Of a stretch of 64,000 nucleotides of DNA, positions 9,268-17,968 are shown in pieces. Source of the stretch: an uncultured Ulvibacter sp. (GTDB taxonomy: Bacteria > Bacteroidota > Bacteroidia > Flavobacteriales > Flavobacteriaceae). Position 1 is the first letter of the stretch; every line of letters starts with the position of its first letter. The stretch lies in assembly GCA_938083445.1 (NCBI GenBank), contig CALKCP010000023.1, forward strand, positions 16,059-80,058, in the 5' to 3' direction. The position numbers were made by a program, and so were the translations under genes. The notes beneath the pieces are model-generated. The model was not told the origin of the DNA. It made no database searches and saw nothing but the letters and a program-made list of their open reading frames with translations.

Positions 9268-10752
9268 ATGAGCGAAAATAAAGATTCATATCGCAATGTA
9301 ATGAAGGCCACTTCTATTTTTGGAGGCGTCCAGGTCTTTAATATTTTGATTGCGATTGTTCGGTCTAAGTGCATCGCACTTTTTATTGGCCCATCGGGTA
9401 TGGGAATAGCGAGTTTGTTGAATTCTACCTTAGGGCTCATCAATGGAGTTTCTAATTTGGGTCTCGAAAGAAGTGCTGTAAAAGATATTTCTTTTGCCCG
9501 TGAAAACGGGAATGACGCAGGAGTTTCAAGGACCATCAGTGTATTGAAACGCCTCGTATGGTTTACAGCTTGTTTTGGGGCAGTTTTGATGATACTGGCT
9601 TCTCCATGGTTGAGCGAATTTGCCTTTGACAGTAAGGAGTTCACGCTGTCTTTTATCTGGATATCGATTGCATTGTTGTTTAAGCAGTTCACGCACAGTC
9701 AGTTGGCAATTCTGCAAGGACTTCGAAAGCTCAAGGATTTGGCAATGGCGAACCTCTTCGGAAACTTTTTAGGCCTGCTAATTACGGTTCCGCTCTATTA
9801 CTTTTTTCGAATAGACGCTATTGTTCCAGCCATTATATTGACGGCATTGATTAGCTTTCTGTTCACGTATTATTATTCAAATAAAGTCGCACTCGTTGCA
9901 TCACCGGTCTCCTCTTCAGAAGCATTTTCTGAGGGAAAAGAGATGATACAGTTAGGTGTGATGCTTAGTATAAGCAGTATGATTTCGTTGTTGGTTGCCT
10001 ATATCATTCAGATATATATCAGTCAACAGGGAGGCGTGGATGAGGTTGGTTTATACAATGCCGGTTTCGTGATATTGAATACCTATGTAGGTATTATTTT
10101 TACGGCAATGGCAACAGACTACTTCCCTAGATTGGCTGGTATAGCTGATGATATCATTAAGATAAGAAAAGCGGTGTTTGAGCAGGCTTTTATAGCCATA
10201 CTAATTATCACACCTATTATTGTTGTGTTTTTAATGTTTGCGCAATTCATTATTGTTTTGTTGTATTCTTCCGACTTTACACCTATTGTTAAAATGGTAA
10301 GTTGGGGAATATTGGGCATGGTTTTTAAAGCTGTTTCCTTTTCCATGGGGTATATAATCATTGCAAAGGGCGATTCAAAACTATTTATTAAGACGGCGAT
10401 CGCTTTTAATTCCATATTGCTTATTAGCAATGTGATTGGTTACTATTATGGTGGTTTGGAAGGTTTGGGAATAAGCTTCTTTTTATATTATATCGTACAT
10501 TTTGTTTCTTTGCGGATTATTACGCATTATCGATATGGGTTTTACTTCGAAAAAGGTTTTTATGGAGTATTTGCATGCTGTGTTGCGCTATGTGTAGCAG
10601 CGTTTATGTTGACTTTTATTGATGATGATTTGCTTAAATATGGAATCCTTTTGGGAGTGACTGTTTTATCTTTTGTATTTTCATACTTTCAATTGGACAA
10701 AAAGATGGATGTGAAGGAATTAATTAATAAGATTTTCAGAAGAAAGAAATGA
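9268..10752 (+). CDS. Wzx-type O-antigen/oligosaccharide flippase (second copy)
   Basis: The 494-residue polytopic membrane protein begins with SYRNVMKATSIFGGVQVFN and contains VRSKCIALFIGPSGMGIASL and GLERSAVKDISFA, again in the style of MOP-family O-antigen translocases. It shares little direct sequence with the preceding flippase: the loops, spacing and length all differ, so it is not a recent duplicate. The ATG at 9268 is the first good start. The last 4 bases overlap the acyltransferase gene (ATGA junction), which ties both genes to one transcript. Confidence 0.85.
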   Translation: MSENKDSYRNVMKATSIFGGVQVFNILIAIVRSKCIALFIGPSGMGIASLLNSTLGLINGVSNLGLERSAVKDISFARENGNDAGVSRTISVLKRLVWFTACFGAVLMILASPWLSEFAFDSKEFTLSFIWISIALLFKQFTHSQLAILQGLRKLKDLAMANLFGNFLGLLITVPLYYFFRIDAIVPAIILTALISFLFTYYYSNKVALVASPVSSSEAFSEGKEMIQLGVMLSISSMISLLVAYIIQIYISQQGGVDEVGLYNAGFVILNTYVGIIFTAMATDYFPRLAGIADDIIKIRKAVFEQAFIAILIITPIIVVFLMFAQFIIVLLYSSDFTPIVKMVSWGILGMVFKAVSFSMGYIIIAKGDSKLFIKTAIAFNSILLISNVIGYYYGGLEGLGISFFLYYIVHFVSLRIITHYRYGFYFEKGFYGVFACCVALCVAAFMLTFIDDDLLKYGILLGVTVLSFVFSYFQLDKKMDVKELINKIFRRKK

Positions 10753-11498
10753 TAAATTCACTAAGGAAGGTATATCGAAGGTGTAAAAAGAAATGGAAGT
10801 TTTTTAAGTCTGTTAATTGGATAAAAACTATTTATTTCAACTATAAAAAATTTCCGTTTGCGATCGCCAGAAAGCTGCCTGTGATATTTTACGGAAATGT
10901 TAGGTTTAACAGTATTAAGGGTACTGTGATTATTGAAGGGCCTATTAAAAAAGCGATGATTGGTTTTGGTCAAAGATATGAGGCAATAACAAAAGCGAAG
11001 GGTACGGCCGAACTTTTTTTAGATGGAACATTTGTCTTTAAAGGTCATGTTCAATTCGGAATTGACTACTTTATACATATTGCTGAAGATGCGTATTGTG
11101 AGTTTGGTCATATGTCATCAATGGCATCAAGCGGAAAAATTATTTGTCAAGATAAAATTGTTTTGGGAACGTATTCGCGAATTGGATCAGAATCTCAGTT
11201 AATTGACACAAATTTTCACCAAATGATAGATACGCTAACTGGAGAGAAATTTAATATGACATCTCCAATTACTTTAGGGAGCTATAATTTTATTAGTAAC
11301 AGGGTTTCGATTATGCAAAAAACGATCACACCTAATAATTGTACTATAGCATCAAATACGCTCTGTAATAAGGATTATAGAAGTTTGGGTGAAAACATAT
11401 TGATAGGCGGAATTCCGGCCAAACTATTGAAGGAAAATATCTCCAGAGATTGGAATGGAGAAAGGGAAAAACTTGAAGATAGTCTCATTGTTAAATAA
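10749..11498 (+). CDS. Left-handed beta-helix (hexapeptide) acyltransferase
   Basis: The 249-residue protein shows irregular hexapeptide repeats from about residue 75 (FVFKGHVQFGIDYFIHIAED, then IICQDKIVLGTYSRIGSESQ) and ends with a typical coil ILIGGIPAKLLKENI. This is the fold of sugar O- and N-acetyltransferases that use acetyl-CoA. A histidine in LIDTNFHQMID sits where the catalytic histidine is often found. It could acetylate the 3-amino sugar made by the aminotransferase (the FdtC role) or O-acetylate the glycan; sequence alone does not decide. The basic first 45 residues are an unusual extension. It is the last gene of the plus-strand run. Confidence 0.8.
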   Translation: MINSLRKVYRRCKKKWKFFKSVNWIKTIYFNYKKFPFAIARKLPVIFYGNVRFNSIKGTVIIEGPIKKAMIGFGQRYEAITKAKGTAELFLDGTFVFKGHVQFGIDYFIHIAEDAYCEFGHMSSMASSGKIICQDKIVLGTYSRIGSESQLIDTNFHQMIDTLTGEKFNMTSPITLGSYNFISNRVSIMQKTITPNNCTIASNTLCNKDYRSLGENILIGGIPAKLLKENISRDWNGEREKLEDSLIVK

Positions 11499-11650
11499 TC
11501 TGTAGTCCATTAACAACGAAAGGAAATACGGCATTTTCTATGAAAAAGTGTCCTGTTTACTTTATAGTTAGTTGTGGTTTTTAAAGGGCGTTTGTACATC
11601 CGCTTTTCTTCTTGCAGCAAAACGGTCTTGTTTCTTTACTAGACCATTAT

Positions 11651-12793
11651 TTAAGAGCCATTGTATACTGTCAAATAGTTCTCAGCTACTTTTTTATAAT
11701 GGTGCTCTTTCTCAATAAAAGCCCTAGCGTTTTTTCCAATTTGCTCGATTTTTGTAGGACTCTCGATTAACCAACTTAATTTTTCTACAAGTTGATCTAC
11801 GTCTGGAAGTGCATTGATTGCAACTTCGTCTTCAGAAAGCTGATAATGTTCTAGAAATTCTATCTCAGCACCTGTAAAAACGACCTTTCCTGCTGCCATT
11901 GCCTCCAAAGCATTATATCCCTGATCATAGGCGTAAACTTGATCTAAAATAATATGCGCCTCTTCATAGAGCTTTAAGTATTCCTCGTAGGGTACACTTT
12001 CTACACAAATAATTTTCACTTTGTCCAAATAGGTGTCTTTTATTATTTTCAGAGCTTTTTCAAAAAAAGGCATCCCTTTTTTATGATAGGTCCATCTGTT
12101 TATGCCAAGAAAGATGACCACGGTGTTTTCTATAGCCAATGGTTTAAAGTGAATACGCTCTGTATTGATAGGGTTGGGTATAAGGCCTAAAAATTTCTTG
12201 TGATTTAAAAGCGGTAATACATAATCGAAATCTGTGGCGATGACACCTGTGATGTTTTCAAAAACGAATTCGTGTGTTTTTCTATGACTTTTACTTTGGA
12301 ACTCTTGTATGTACTTATAATCCGTTTTTAAACCTGGATTTTCGTGAAAAGGATCCATTAAAGAATATCTAAACTTTTTCTCCAGCATAAACTCAAGGCT
12401 TATTAGGTCAATCCCGGAGGAAAGAAGAAAGGTCTTTGTATTTTGTCGAAACAGTCTAGCCAATAAATACCGTTCTAAGAAAGGAAAGGTCTTTATTGGT
12501 TTCTCATTTATTAATTGAACAACATTATAGTTCTTAAGGCGTTTCAGATGATATAAGAAACGAAGACCTCTTTCCAACTCATTCAAATCTATATTGAAAA
12601 GTTTATAAAAAGCCATCGTAATCGATCTAATAACAGGTAATTGAACAATTACCGCTTTAATAGATACATCAACAGGAAAGTTTTTAAAGCCATCACCATC
12701 ACCAACAATTGTAACCTCGTGGCCCAGGGCTTTTAACCCTTCTTTTAATGAATTATGAAGTCGACTAAACTCACCTACCAATAAAACCTTCAT
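11651..12793 (-). CDS. Glycosyltransferase, GT-B fold (GT4-like)
   Basis: The 380-residue protein begins MKVLLVGEFSRLHNSLKEGL and has an N-terminal Rossmann half, then a C-terminal half with VVIFLGINRWTYHKKGMPFF (substrate-domain strand), IILDQVYAYDQGYNALEAMA and GKVVFTGAE. The last block is the usual E-x7-E-like donor site region of GT4 enzymes. It is expected to add a sugar from a nucleotide donor to the lipid-linked intermediate at the cytoplasmic face. It is transcribed against its neighbours: convergent with the acyltransferase (152 bases apart) and divergent from the next glycosyltransferase (37 bases apart). Confidence 0.85.
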   Translation of the reverse strand: MKVLLVGEFSRLHNSLKEGLKALGHEVTIVGDGDGFKNFPVDVSIKAVIVQLPVIRSITMAFYKLFNIDLNELERGLRFLYHLKRLKNYNVVQLINEKPIKTFPFLERYLLARLFRQNTKTFLLSSGIDLISLEFMLEKKFRYSLMDPFHENPGLKTDYKYIQEFQSKSHRKTHEFVFENITGVIATDFDYVLPLLNHKKFLGLIPNPINTERIHFKPLAIENTVVIFLGINRWTYHKKGMPFFEKALKIIKDTYLDKVKIICVESVPYEEYLKLYEEAHIILDQVYAYDQGYNALEAMAAGKVVFTGAEIEFLEHYQLSEDEVAINALPDVDQLVEKLSWLIESPTKIEQIGKNARAFIEKEHHYKKVAENYLTVYNGS

Positions 12794-12800
12794 AAATAAT

Positions 12801-12808
12801 TATATTTG
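12801..12808 (+). promoter_or_regulatory. Putative promoter -7 box before the second glycosyltransferase
   Basis: TATATTTG is a perfect match to TAnnTTTG and is followed by C, as often seen. It lies 22 bases upstream of the ATG at 12831, inside the 37-base gap between two divergent glycosyltransferase genes. The predicted leader is about 15 bases. The -33 position falls within the minus-strand gene and has no clear TTTG. Confidence 0.55.
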
Positions 12809-12830
12809 CTCCCAAGTTAAATATTCTGAA

Positions 12831-13937
12831 ATGATAAAACAACCCCATTCTAAAATTGCTCTTGTTGGTGACATGCTTGGAGAAGGTGGCGCTGAGAAAG
12901 TGCAGGCGCGGTTGTCTTTTTATTTTGAGCAACAAGGAGTCGAAGTACACCATATAATCGTTAGAGATATTGTTACCTATCAATATGCAGGTACATTATT
13001 CAATATGGGGAAATTAAAAAATAAATCAAATGGTTTATTCAATAAGCTGAAAAGGTTGCTAGCTCTTAAAAAATATTTAAAAGACAATCAATTTGATTAT
13101 ATCATAGACTTTAGAGTGAAGAACAATTTTATTCAAGAATATATTATTGCTAATTGGATCTATAAGGTGCCCTATATTATGAGCCTTCATAGTTTTGAAA
13201 CGGCCTATTACTTTCCGAAGAACAATTTTTTTGCACGTATTATCTATAAAAAAGCCTATGGATTAGTAGCCGTTTCCAAATTGTTGGAAGAAAAACTGAG
13301 AACCAAGTATCATTATAAAAAAATTATAACGATTTATAATCCGATTGTAGAAAGCGAGATTGAAAAAGGGTCGGGTTCCGAAAAGCCTTTTGATTTTAAC
13401 TATATTTTGGGGGTAGGAAGAATGGCAGATAATATTAAACAATTCGATCATTTAATTAAAGCTTTTAAAAGGTCGGATGCCATTGCAAATAATTTTAAGC
13501 TGGTGCTGATTGGCGATGGAACCTATAAAAAGGCACTTATTGACTTGGTTCAAAGAGAATCTTTGGAGGATATGGTGGTGTTTTTACCGTATATGGACAA
13601 TCCATTTCCTTATATTAAAAATGCTTACGTAATGGCTTTAACAAGTAAGAATGAAGGTTTTCCTAATGTTTTAATTGAAAGTTTGGCTTGTGGTGTGCCA
13701 TTAGTGGCGTATGATTGTGAATCTGGTCCCAGTGAAATCATTTTGAATCAAAGTAATGGTTTATTGGTTAAAAATCAGGATATTGACATGATGGCAAAAG
13801 CCATTTCTAGAATGATTAATAATACATCTTTATATCAAAACTGTAAATCAAACAGTATCGATAGTATTCAAAAATTTAATTTGGATTCCATTGGAAGAGC
13901 CTGGCTCGATTATTTAAAAATAACAACAGCATCATGA
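12831..13937 (+). CDS. Glycosyltransferase, GT-B fold (GT4)
   Basis: The 368-residue enzyme has the GT4 glycine-rich N-terminus (KIALVGDMLGEGGAEKVQAR), a central YILGVGRMADNIKQFDHLIK block that opens the C-terminal domain, and the donor-site motif SKNEGFPNVLIESLACGVPL with its two glutamates. GT4 enzymes retain the anomeric configuration and use nucleotide sugars. It overlaps the following ketoisomerase gene by 4 bases, so this enzyme may add the amino sugar whose synthesis the ketoisomerase starts; that link is inferred from context only. Confidence 0.9.
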   Translation: MIKQPHSKIALVGDMLGEGGAEKVQARLSFYFEQQGVEVHHIIVRDIVTYQYAGTLFNMGKLKNKSNGLFNKLKRLLALKKYLKDNQFDYIIDFRVKNNFIQEYIIANWIYKVPYIMSLHSFETAYYFPKNNFFARIIYKKAYGLVAVSKLLEEKLRTKYHYKKIITIYNPIVESEIEKGSGSEKPFDFNYILGVGRMADNIKQFDHLIKAFKRSDAIANNFKLVLIGDGTYKKALIDLVQRESLEDMVVFLPYMDNPFPYIKNAYVMALTSKNEGFPNVLIESLACGVPLVAYDCESGPSEIILNQSNGLLVKNQDIDMMAKAISRMINNTSLYQNCKSNSIDSIQKFNLDSIGRAWLDYLKITTAS

Positions 13938-14335
13938 ACATAGAACGTATTGACCTGCCAAAGATTGAAGATTTTAGAGGAAATATATCAGTCATCGAAA
14001 AGAACATTCTTCCCTACGAGATTAAGCGTGTGTACTATCTTTATGATGTTCCTAGCAGTGCAGCTAGAGGGGGGCATGCACATAAAGAACAATTTGAGTT
14101 TTTGATACCCATTTCTGGAAGTTTTGACGTTGTTTTGAATGATACCAAAGAAAAAAGGACGATTACTCTGAATAAACCAAATAAGGGATTACTAATTAAG
14201 AGCAATGTTTGGAGAGAGTTGGAGAACTTTTCCTCGGGTTCTGTTTGCCTAGTAATCTCATCTGGCGAATATGACGAAGAAGACTATATTAGAGAATTTG
14301 ATGCCTTTGAAGCTTTTGTAAAAGCTAATAGCTAG
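13934..14335 (+). CDS. dTDP-4-keto-6-deoxyglucose 3,4-ketoisomerase (FdtA/QdtA family cupin)
   Basis: The 133-residue cupin contains PKIEDFRGNISVIE, then VYYLYDVPSSAARGGHAHKE, FLIPISGSFDVVLND and LLIKSNVWRELENFS, which are the signature blocks of WxcM/FdtA-like sugar ketoisomerases. The histidines of GGHAHK line the active site in known members. The reaction moves the keto group of dTDP-4-keto-6-deoxyglucose from C4 to C3, preparing amination by the enzyme at 6814-7914. FdtA (axial C4) and QdtA (equatorial C4) cannot be told apart here. The last 11 bases overlap the end of the convergent glycosyltransferase gene. Confidence 0.9.
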   Translation: MNIERIDLPKIEDFRGNISVIEKNILPYEIKRVYYLYDVPSSAARGGHAHKEQFEFLIPISGSFDVVLNDTKEKRTITLNKPNKGLLIKSNVWRELENFSSGSVCLVISSGEYDEEDYIREFDAFEAFVKANS

Positions 14336-15260
14336 AAAATTCGATTCCAAGAGCACGGAGAATACGCTTTATTTTACCAATTCCGAGAAGTGCGAACCTA
14401 GGCGTTTTAAGAAGTATTCTTTGTGTCTTATTTAGGTTTGAAGTATCCATAGACTGAATCATATAAAGGTATCTTTTATTGTCACCATCTAATTTGAATA
14501 ACTTTGCTTTTATATACCGCTGAAAATCCAAATACTTTTTGATGTCTTGTCTGCCTTTAAATTGGGCCTCGTAGAAATCGTAATCAGGAATTGTTTTACC
14601 CTTTAGTCCATTTTGGGTGATTTGATTTTCTGAATCTAACAGATAGGTAACGGCAGCTTCATCCCAATAGGCTAGTTTGTATGTTGCGTGTGCGCGCAGA
14701 TTGAAATCGACATCTTCACTGTAATTCACTTCTTCGTTGTAATATCCCACGTCTTCAAAAACCATTTTTTTGACACATAAACAAGAAGGGTAGTAGATGG
14801 ACTGATTTAGATTCGATTCAAAAAAGTTCTTTATAATACCGTGTTTGGTGAAGTTTTTAAGTTTAAAATCATGAGTGACAATCCTATTTTTTTTATGCAG
14901 AACCTCGTACTTGGTCGCAAAGAGAGAGGCCTCGGGATATTGATTGATGAGCACATCAATTTTTTCTAAAAAGCTTGGTTTCCAAAGATCGTCGGCGTCT
15001 AAAAAAGCGATGTAATTTGCATTTGCCGATTTTATTCCTGTATTTCTGGAAGCAGAAAGTCCTTTATTTACTGAATGTTGGATGATGTTAATTCTAGGAT
15101 CATCGAATCTCGCTACAAGTTGTTCGCTTGTATCTGTAGAGCAGTCGTTTACCACGAGTACTTCAAAATCAGAAAAAGTTTGATTTAGCAAGCTCTGTAT
15201 CGTGTTTTCGATAAAATTCTCCTTATTATACAACGGGATTACAACAGAAAATCTAGGCAT
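14325..15260 (-). CDS. Glycosyltransferase family 2 (GT-A fold)
   Basis: The 311-residue enzyme starts MPRFSVVIPLYNKENFIENT and has VLVVNDCSTDTS, GLSASRNTGIKSA and YIAFLDADDLWKP, giving the nucleotide-binding aspartates and the metal-binding DAD motif of GT2. The acceptor region includes YYNEEVNYSEDVDFNLRAHA, where the ED pair supplies the usual catalytic-base position. It probably extends the surface glycan. It overlaps the upstream GT2 gene by 8 bases, forming a two-gene minus-strand unit, and its 3' end overlaps the convergent ketoisomerase gene by 11 bases. Confidence 0.92.
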   Translation of the reverse strand: MPRFSVVIPLYNKENFIENTIQSLLNQTFSDFEVLVVNDCSTDTSEQLVARFDDPRINIIQHSVNKGLSASRNTGIKSANANYIAFLDADDLWKPSFLEKIDVLINQYPEASLFATKYEVLHKKNRIVTHDFKLKNFTKHGIIKNFFESNLNQSIYYPSCLCVKKMVFEDVGYYNEEVNYSEDVDFNLRAHATYKLAYWDEAAVTYLLDSENQITQNGLKGKTIPDYDFYEAQFKGRQDIKKYLDFQRYIKAKLFKLDGDNKRYLYMIQSMDTSNLNKTQRILLKTPRFALLGIGKIKRILRALGIEFSSY

Positions 15261-16143
15261 CTTTTCTATTTTTTAGATCAATATAATACGACAAGCGGTA
15301 TAAATCGAACCAAAATAAATTTGGTTTTCCTGAAAGAAAATTTCGCTCCATAGTAGGCTTAAATTTAGAAACCGTATAATTAAATACCGCAACCAATCCC
15401 AAACTCTTTAGTTTTAAATAACTCTTTTGCAGTGGCCTCTCGGCAGAATCCATGAGTCCTTTTTCTTCAAATATTACAGTGGTTTCAACGGCCTTGAGTG
15501 CTTTGGTTACAAAGGCTGAATTCGACTCCAATCCTAAGTGAATAACTGGATTGTCTATATGGCCAACTTTTGCATTTTGATGTTTTAATTGATTTGAAAA
15601 AAAATTATCCAAACCATAATAGTTTTCTGTTACTGTATTTGCGGCGAGGAAGGTCTCTTTTTTGATAAGCAAGTTTTGAGAGATAATAAAGTACGGAGAC
15701 TTTTCCCGATCTTCAACACTTTTCGCTTCCCTTTCTCTTCCATAAACCCAGCGTAGTAATTGATCTGGCGCGGGTTTTTTATCTTGATAGCTAATACCGC
15801 CAAAAACCACATCATTCGTCGTGTTTTGGATATAGGATAGGTAATCTTTGATAAAAGAAGGGTGCTTTGGTCGTATATCCGCGTCTAAAAACAACAACCA
15901 TGGGAATGCGGCTGCATGGGCTAACTTTGACCTTGTAGCTGTTCTTCCATTGTTTTTTTCTGAAAAAGTATACACACTTTGGGGTAGTTTGTTGATGCGT
16001 TCATTTTCCGTTCTAAAGTGCTTCGAACAATCGTCGATTACGATAATTTCAACAGGAATAGACAAAGCTTCAATTTGTGACTGAAGCTCATGAACCAGGT
16101 CGTACACCTTATAATTATATGTCGGGATAAGTATTGAAAGCAT
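15253..16143 (-). CDS. Glycosyltransferase family 2 (GT-A fold)
   Basis: The 296-residue protein begins MLSILIPTYNYKVYDLVHEL and shows IIVIDDCSKHF, NNGRTATRSKLAHAA and PWLLFLDADIRPK, the core GT2 motifs. The C-terminal third is less typical; the YYGLDNFFSNQLKHQ region replaces the common ED motif with LD. It is the first gene of a two-gene minus-strand unit with the GT2 at 14325-15260. It starts 165 bases from the divergent subtilase gene and marks the end of the polysaccharide locus. Confidence 0.9.
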   Translation of the reverse strand: MLSILIPTYNYKVYDLVHELQSQIEALSIPVEIIVIDDCSKHFRTENERINKLPQSVYTFSEKNNGRTATRSKLAHAAAFPWLLFLDADIRPKHPSFIKDYLSYIQNTTNDVVFGGISYQDKKPAPDQLLRWVYGREREAKSVEDREKSPYFIISQNLLIKKETFLAANTVTENYYGLDNFFSNQLKHQNAKVGHIDNPVIHLGLESNSAFVTKALKAVETTVIFEEKGLMDSAERPLQKSYLKLKSLGLVAVFNYTVSKFKPTMERNFLSGKPNLFWFDLYRLSYYIDLKNRKDA

Positions 16144-16242
16144 AATGGTACTATTCTTTCTTGAAACGCTTCTCCTATTTGTTTTATTTGAATTGGTCCA
16201 TTTATAAAGGCCAATTCACTAAGTCGAACGGAATTGTTTTAC

Positions 16243-16250
16243 TAAATTTG
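16243..16250 (+). promoter_or_regulatory. Putative promoter -7 box of the subtilase gene
   Basis: TAAATTTG fits TAnnTTTG and lies 58 bases before the proposed TTG start. No exact -33 element is visible at the expected spacing, so support is moderate. Confidence 0.4.
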
Positions 16251-16308
16251 AAAGACAAATGTATCAATTTGTTTAGGTCTTGCGCCTTATAATACAATTA
16301 TTATTTTC

Positions 16309-17946
16309 TTGAAAACACGCTACTATATGTGGATTGCGATCTGTTTTTTCCAGTATGGAATTGCACAAGACGCGAATGCTTGGTTCTATATTAGGGCCAA
16401 TGATAGTGTTTTTGAACCCGTATTTAAAGCAGAAAAAGGGGTATTGTTATACGTTGGGAATGATCCTATTTTGAAAGAAGTGTTAAAAGGGCATAACATC
16501 TCCATTTTTAAAAAGACACTCAGAAAAGCAACCAAAGAAAACCTTAAAAAAACATTCTTTGTTGTTTCCGATAGTGAAGAACTATTAGAGGTCTTGTTAG
16601 ACAAGGCAGGACACCTATTCAATTCGGGTGTGATTATTTCCGAAGCGGATAAAAAAATCTTTGAACCCAACGATTATGGCCTAACGAGCACTATTGGCGA
16701 GAACACTGGCCTGCCTCTTTACCTCGATTATTACGATTATTTGAATGTACCTAAGGCTTGGTATTATACGACTGGAGAGCGTGATATTTTTATAGGTATT
16801 TCGGATGGTGGAATAGATACCACTAATATCGAATTTAAAGGAAAAATTAGAAACTTGCGCAAATCTCCTTATGTGAAAGGACACGGTATGTCGGTAGCAG
16901 CCACTGCCGCCGCGCAGGGAAATAATGGAAGTGGGATGGTAGGCGTATGCTATGATTGTAGTTTGCTAGGGACTACTTACAACAACCCAAATAATCTAGA
17001 ACAATTATTAGAACTATCGCGAGCAGGTGCTAAAGTTATTAATTGTAGCTGGGGAAGTACTACCTATTATCAAGCAGCTCAAGATGCAATTAATGAAATA
17101 TACGCCAATGGTACCGTGGTGGTTTCATTACAACACAATGCTTCTTTTATTAAAACAAAGGGCAAAAAGCTCTATTATCCAGGTAGTTATGACAATGTAA
17201 TTTCTATTTCTTCAGGGATGCACCGTTATGACAATGTAAGCGACAACATTAAATGGAGTACAGGGAGTGGAAAGCCTTATGCCGAAAACATCAAAGGCTA
17301 TGTTGGCAGAACCATTGGCTTTACGAACAACGACACTACAAGCACCTTTAGAATTTACCCTCAAAGTGTTCGAAATTTGAACACAAAGGTGGACGTTTTG
17401 GCACCTTCAGTCGGGCTTGCACGATACGGGAAGTATGCGTTAAAAAAAGAAATCGAATACACTAAAACATCCCCTACTTCTGGAGTGGCACCTTTAATTT
17501 CTGGAACGGTTGGACTTATGTTCTCATTATATCCTTGTTTTCCAGTAGATGAGGTGGAAAGTATTTTAAAACTAACGGCTTTGAACATCGACCATATAGA
17601 GGCTAACAAACCATATGCGGGATATTATGGCGCGGGTATGTTGCAGACTGGCGATGCTGTTGAAATGGTGTATCAGCTGTATTCGAATAAAGAAACCGCT
17701 ACGATCCAAGATCAGAATTTTTCTCGATGGGATTTTAAACTCACGTCACTTTCAAAAAGGGTCTTGATGCGCAATCAGACATTTCGAGAAGAAGCCAAGT
17801 TGGATTTAAAAGCAAAGAATAGCGTCGTTTTAAGTGAGAACACCCACCTAAAACCAGGTGTTAATGGCAAAATTTCTATTAAGATTGATCCGTCGCTTCA
17901 AAAGGAGTGTGATCTGAGGTTGCGTGATCCGAGTATTGAGAAATAA
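16309..17946 (+). CDS. Secreted subtilisin-like (S8) serine protease, divergent
   Basis: The 545-residue protein has a signal peptide (basic start, hydrophobic core WIAICFFQYGIA) and a propeptide-like region to about residue 130. The catalytic triad can be placed at D166 (GISDGGIDTT), H192 (GHGMSVAATAAAQ) and S391 (SPTSGVAPLISG). Each motif departs from the canonical DTGVD, HGTHVAG and GTSMAAP. The C-terminal 100 residues include LKAKNSVVLSENTHLKPG, which resembles Bacteroidota beta-stack domains; no T9SS sorting tail is evident. The TTG at 16309 was kept because it supplies the basic residues of the signal peptide; the ATG at 16327 is the alternative. It converges on ftsE with a 22-base gap. 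Confidence 0.82.
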   Translation: MKTRYYMWIAICFFQYGIAQDANAWFYIRANDSVFEPVFKAEKGVLLYVGNDPILKEVLKGHNISIFKKTLRKATKENLKKTFFVVSDSEELLEVLLDKAGHLFNSGVIISEADKKIFEPNDYGLTSTIGENTGLPLYLDYYDYLNVPKAWYYTTGERDIFIGISDGGIDTTNIEFKGKIRNLRKSPYVKGHGMSVAATAAAQGNNGSGMVGVCYDCSLLGTTYNNPNNLEQLLELSRAGAKVINCSWGSTTYYQAAQDAINEIYANGTVVVSLQHNASFIKTKGKKLYYPGSYDNVISISSGMHRYDNVSDNIKWSTGSGKPYAENIKGYVGRTIGFTNNDTTSTFRIYPQSVRNLNTKVDVLAPSVGLARYGKYALKKEIEYTKTSPTSGVAPLISGTVGLMFSLYPCFPVDEVESILKLTALNIDHIEANKPYAGYYGAGMLQTGDAVEMVYQLYSNKETATIQDQNFSRWDFKLTSLSKRVLMRNQTFREEAKLDLKAKNSVVLSENTHLKPGVNGKISIKIDPSLQKECDLRLRDPSIEK

Positions 17947-17968
17947 GAAGGGAGAAGAGAGAATAAAC

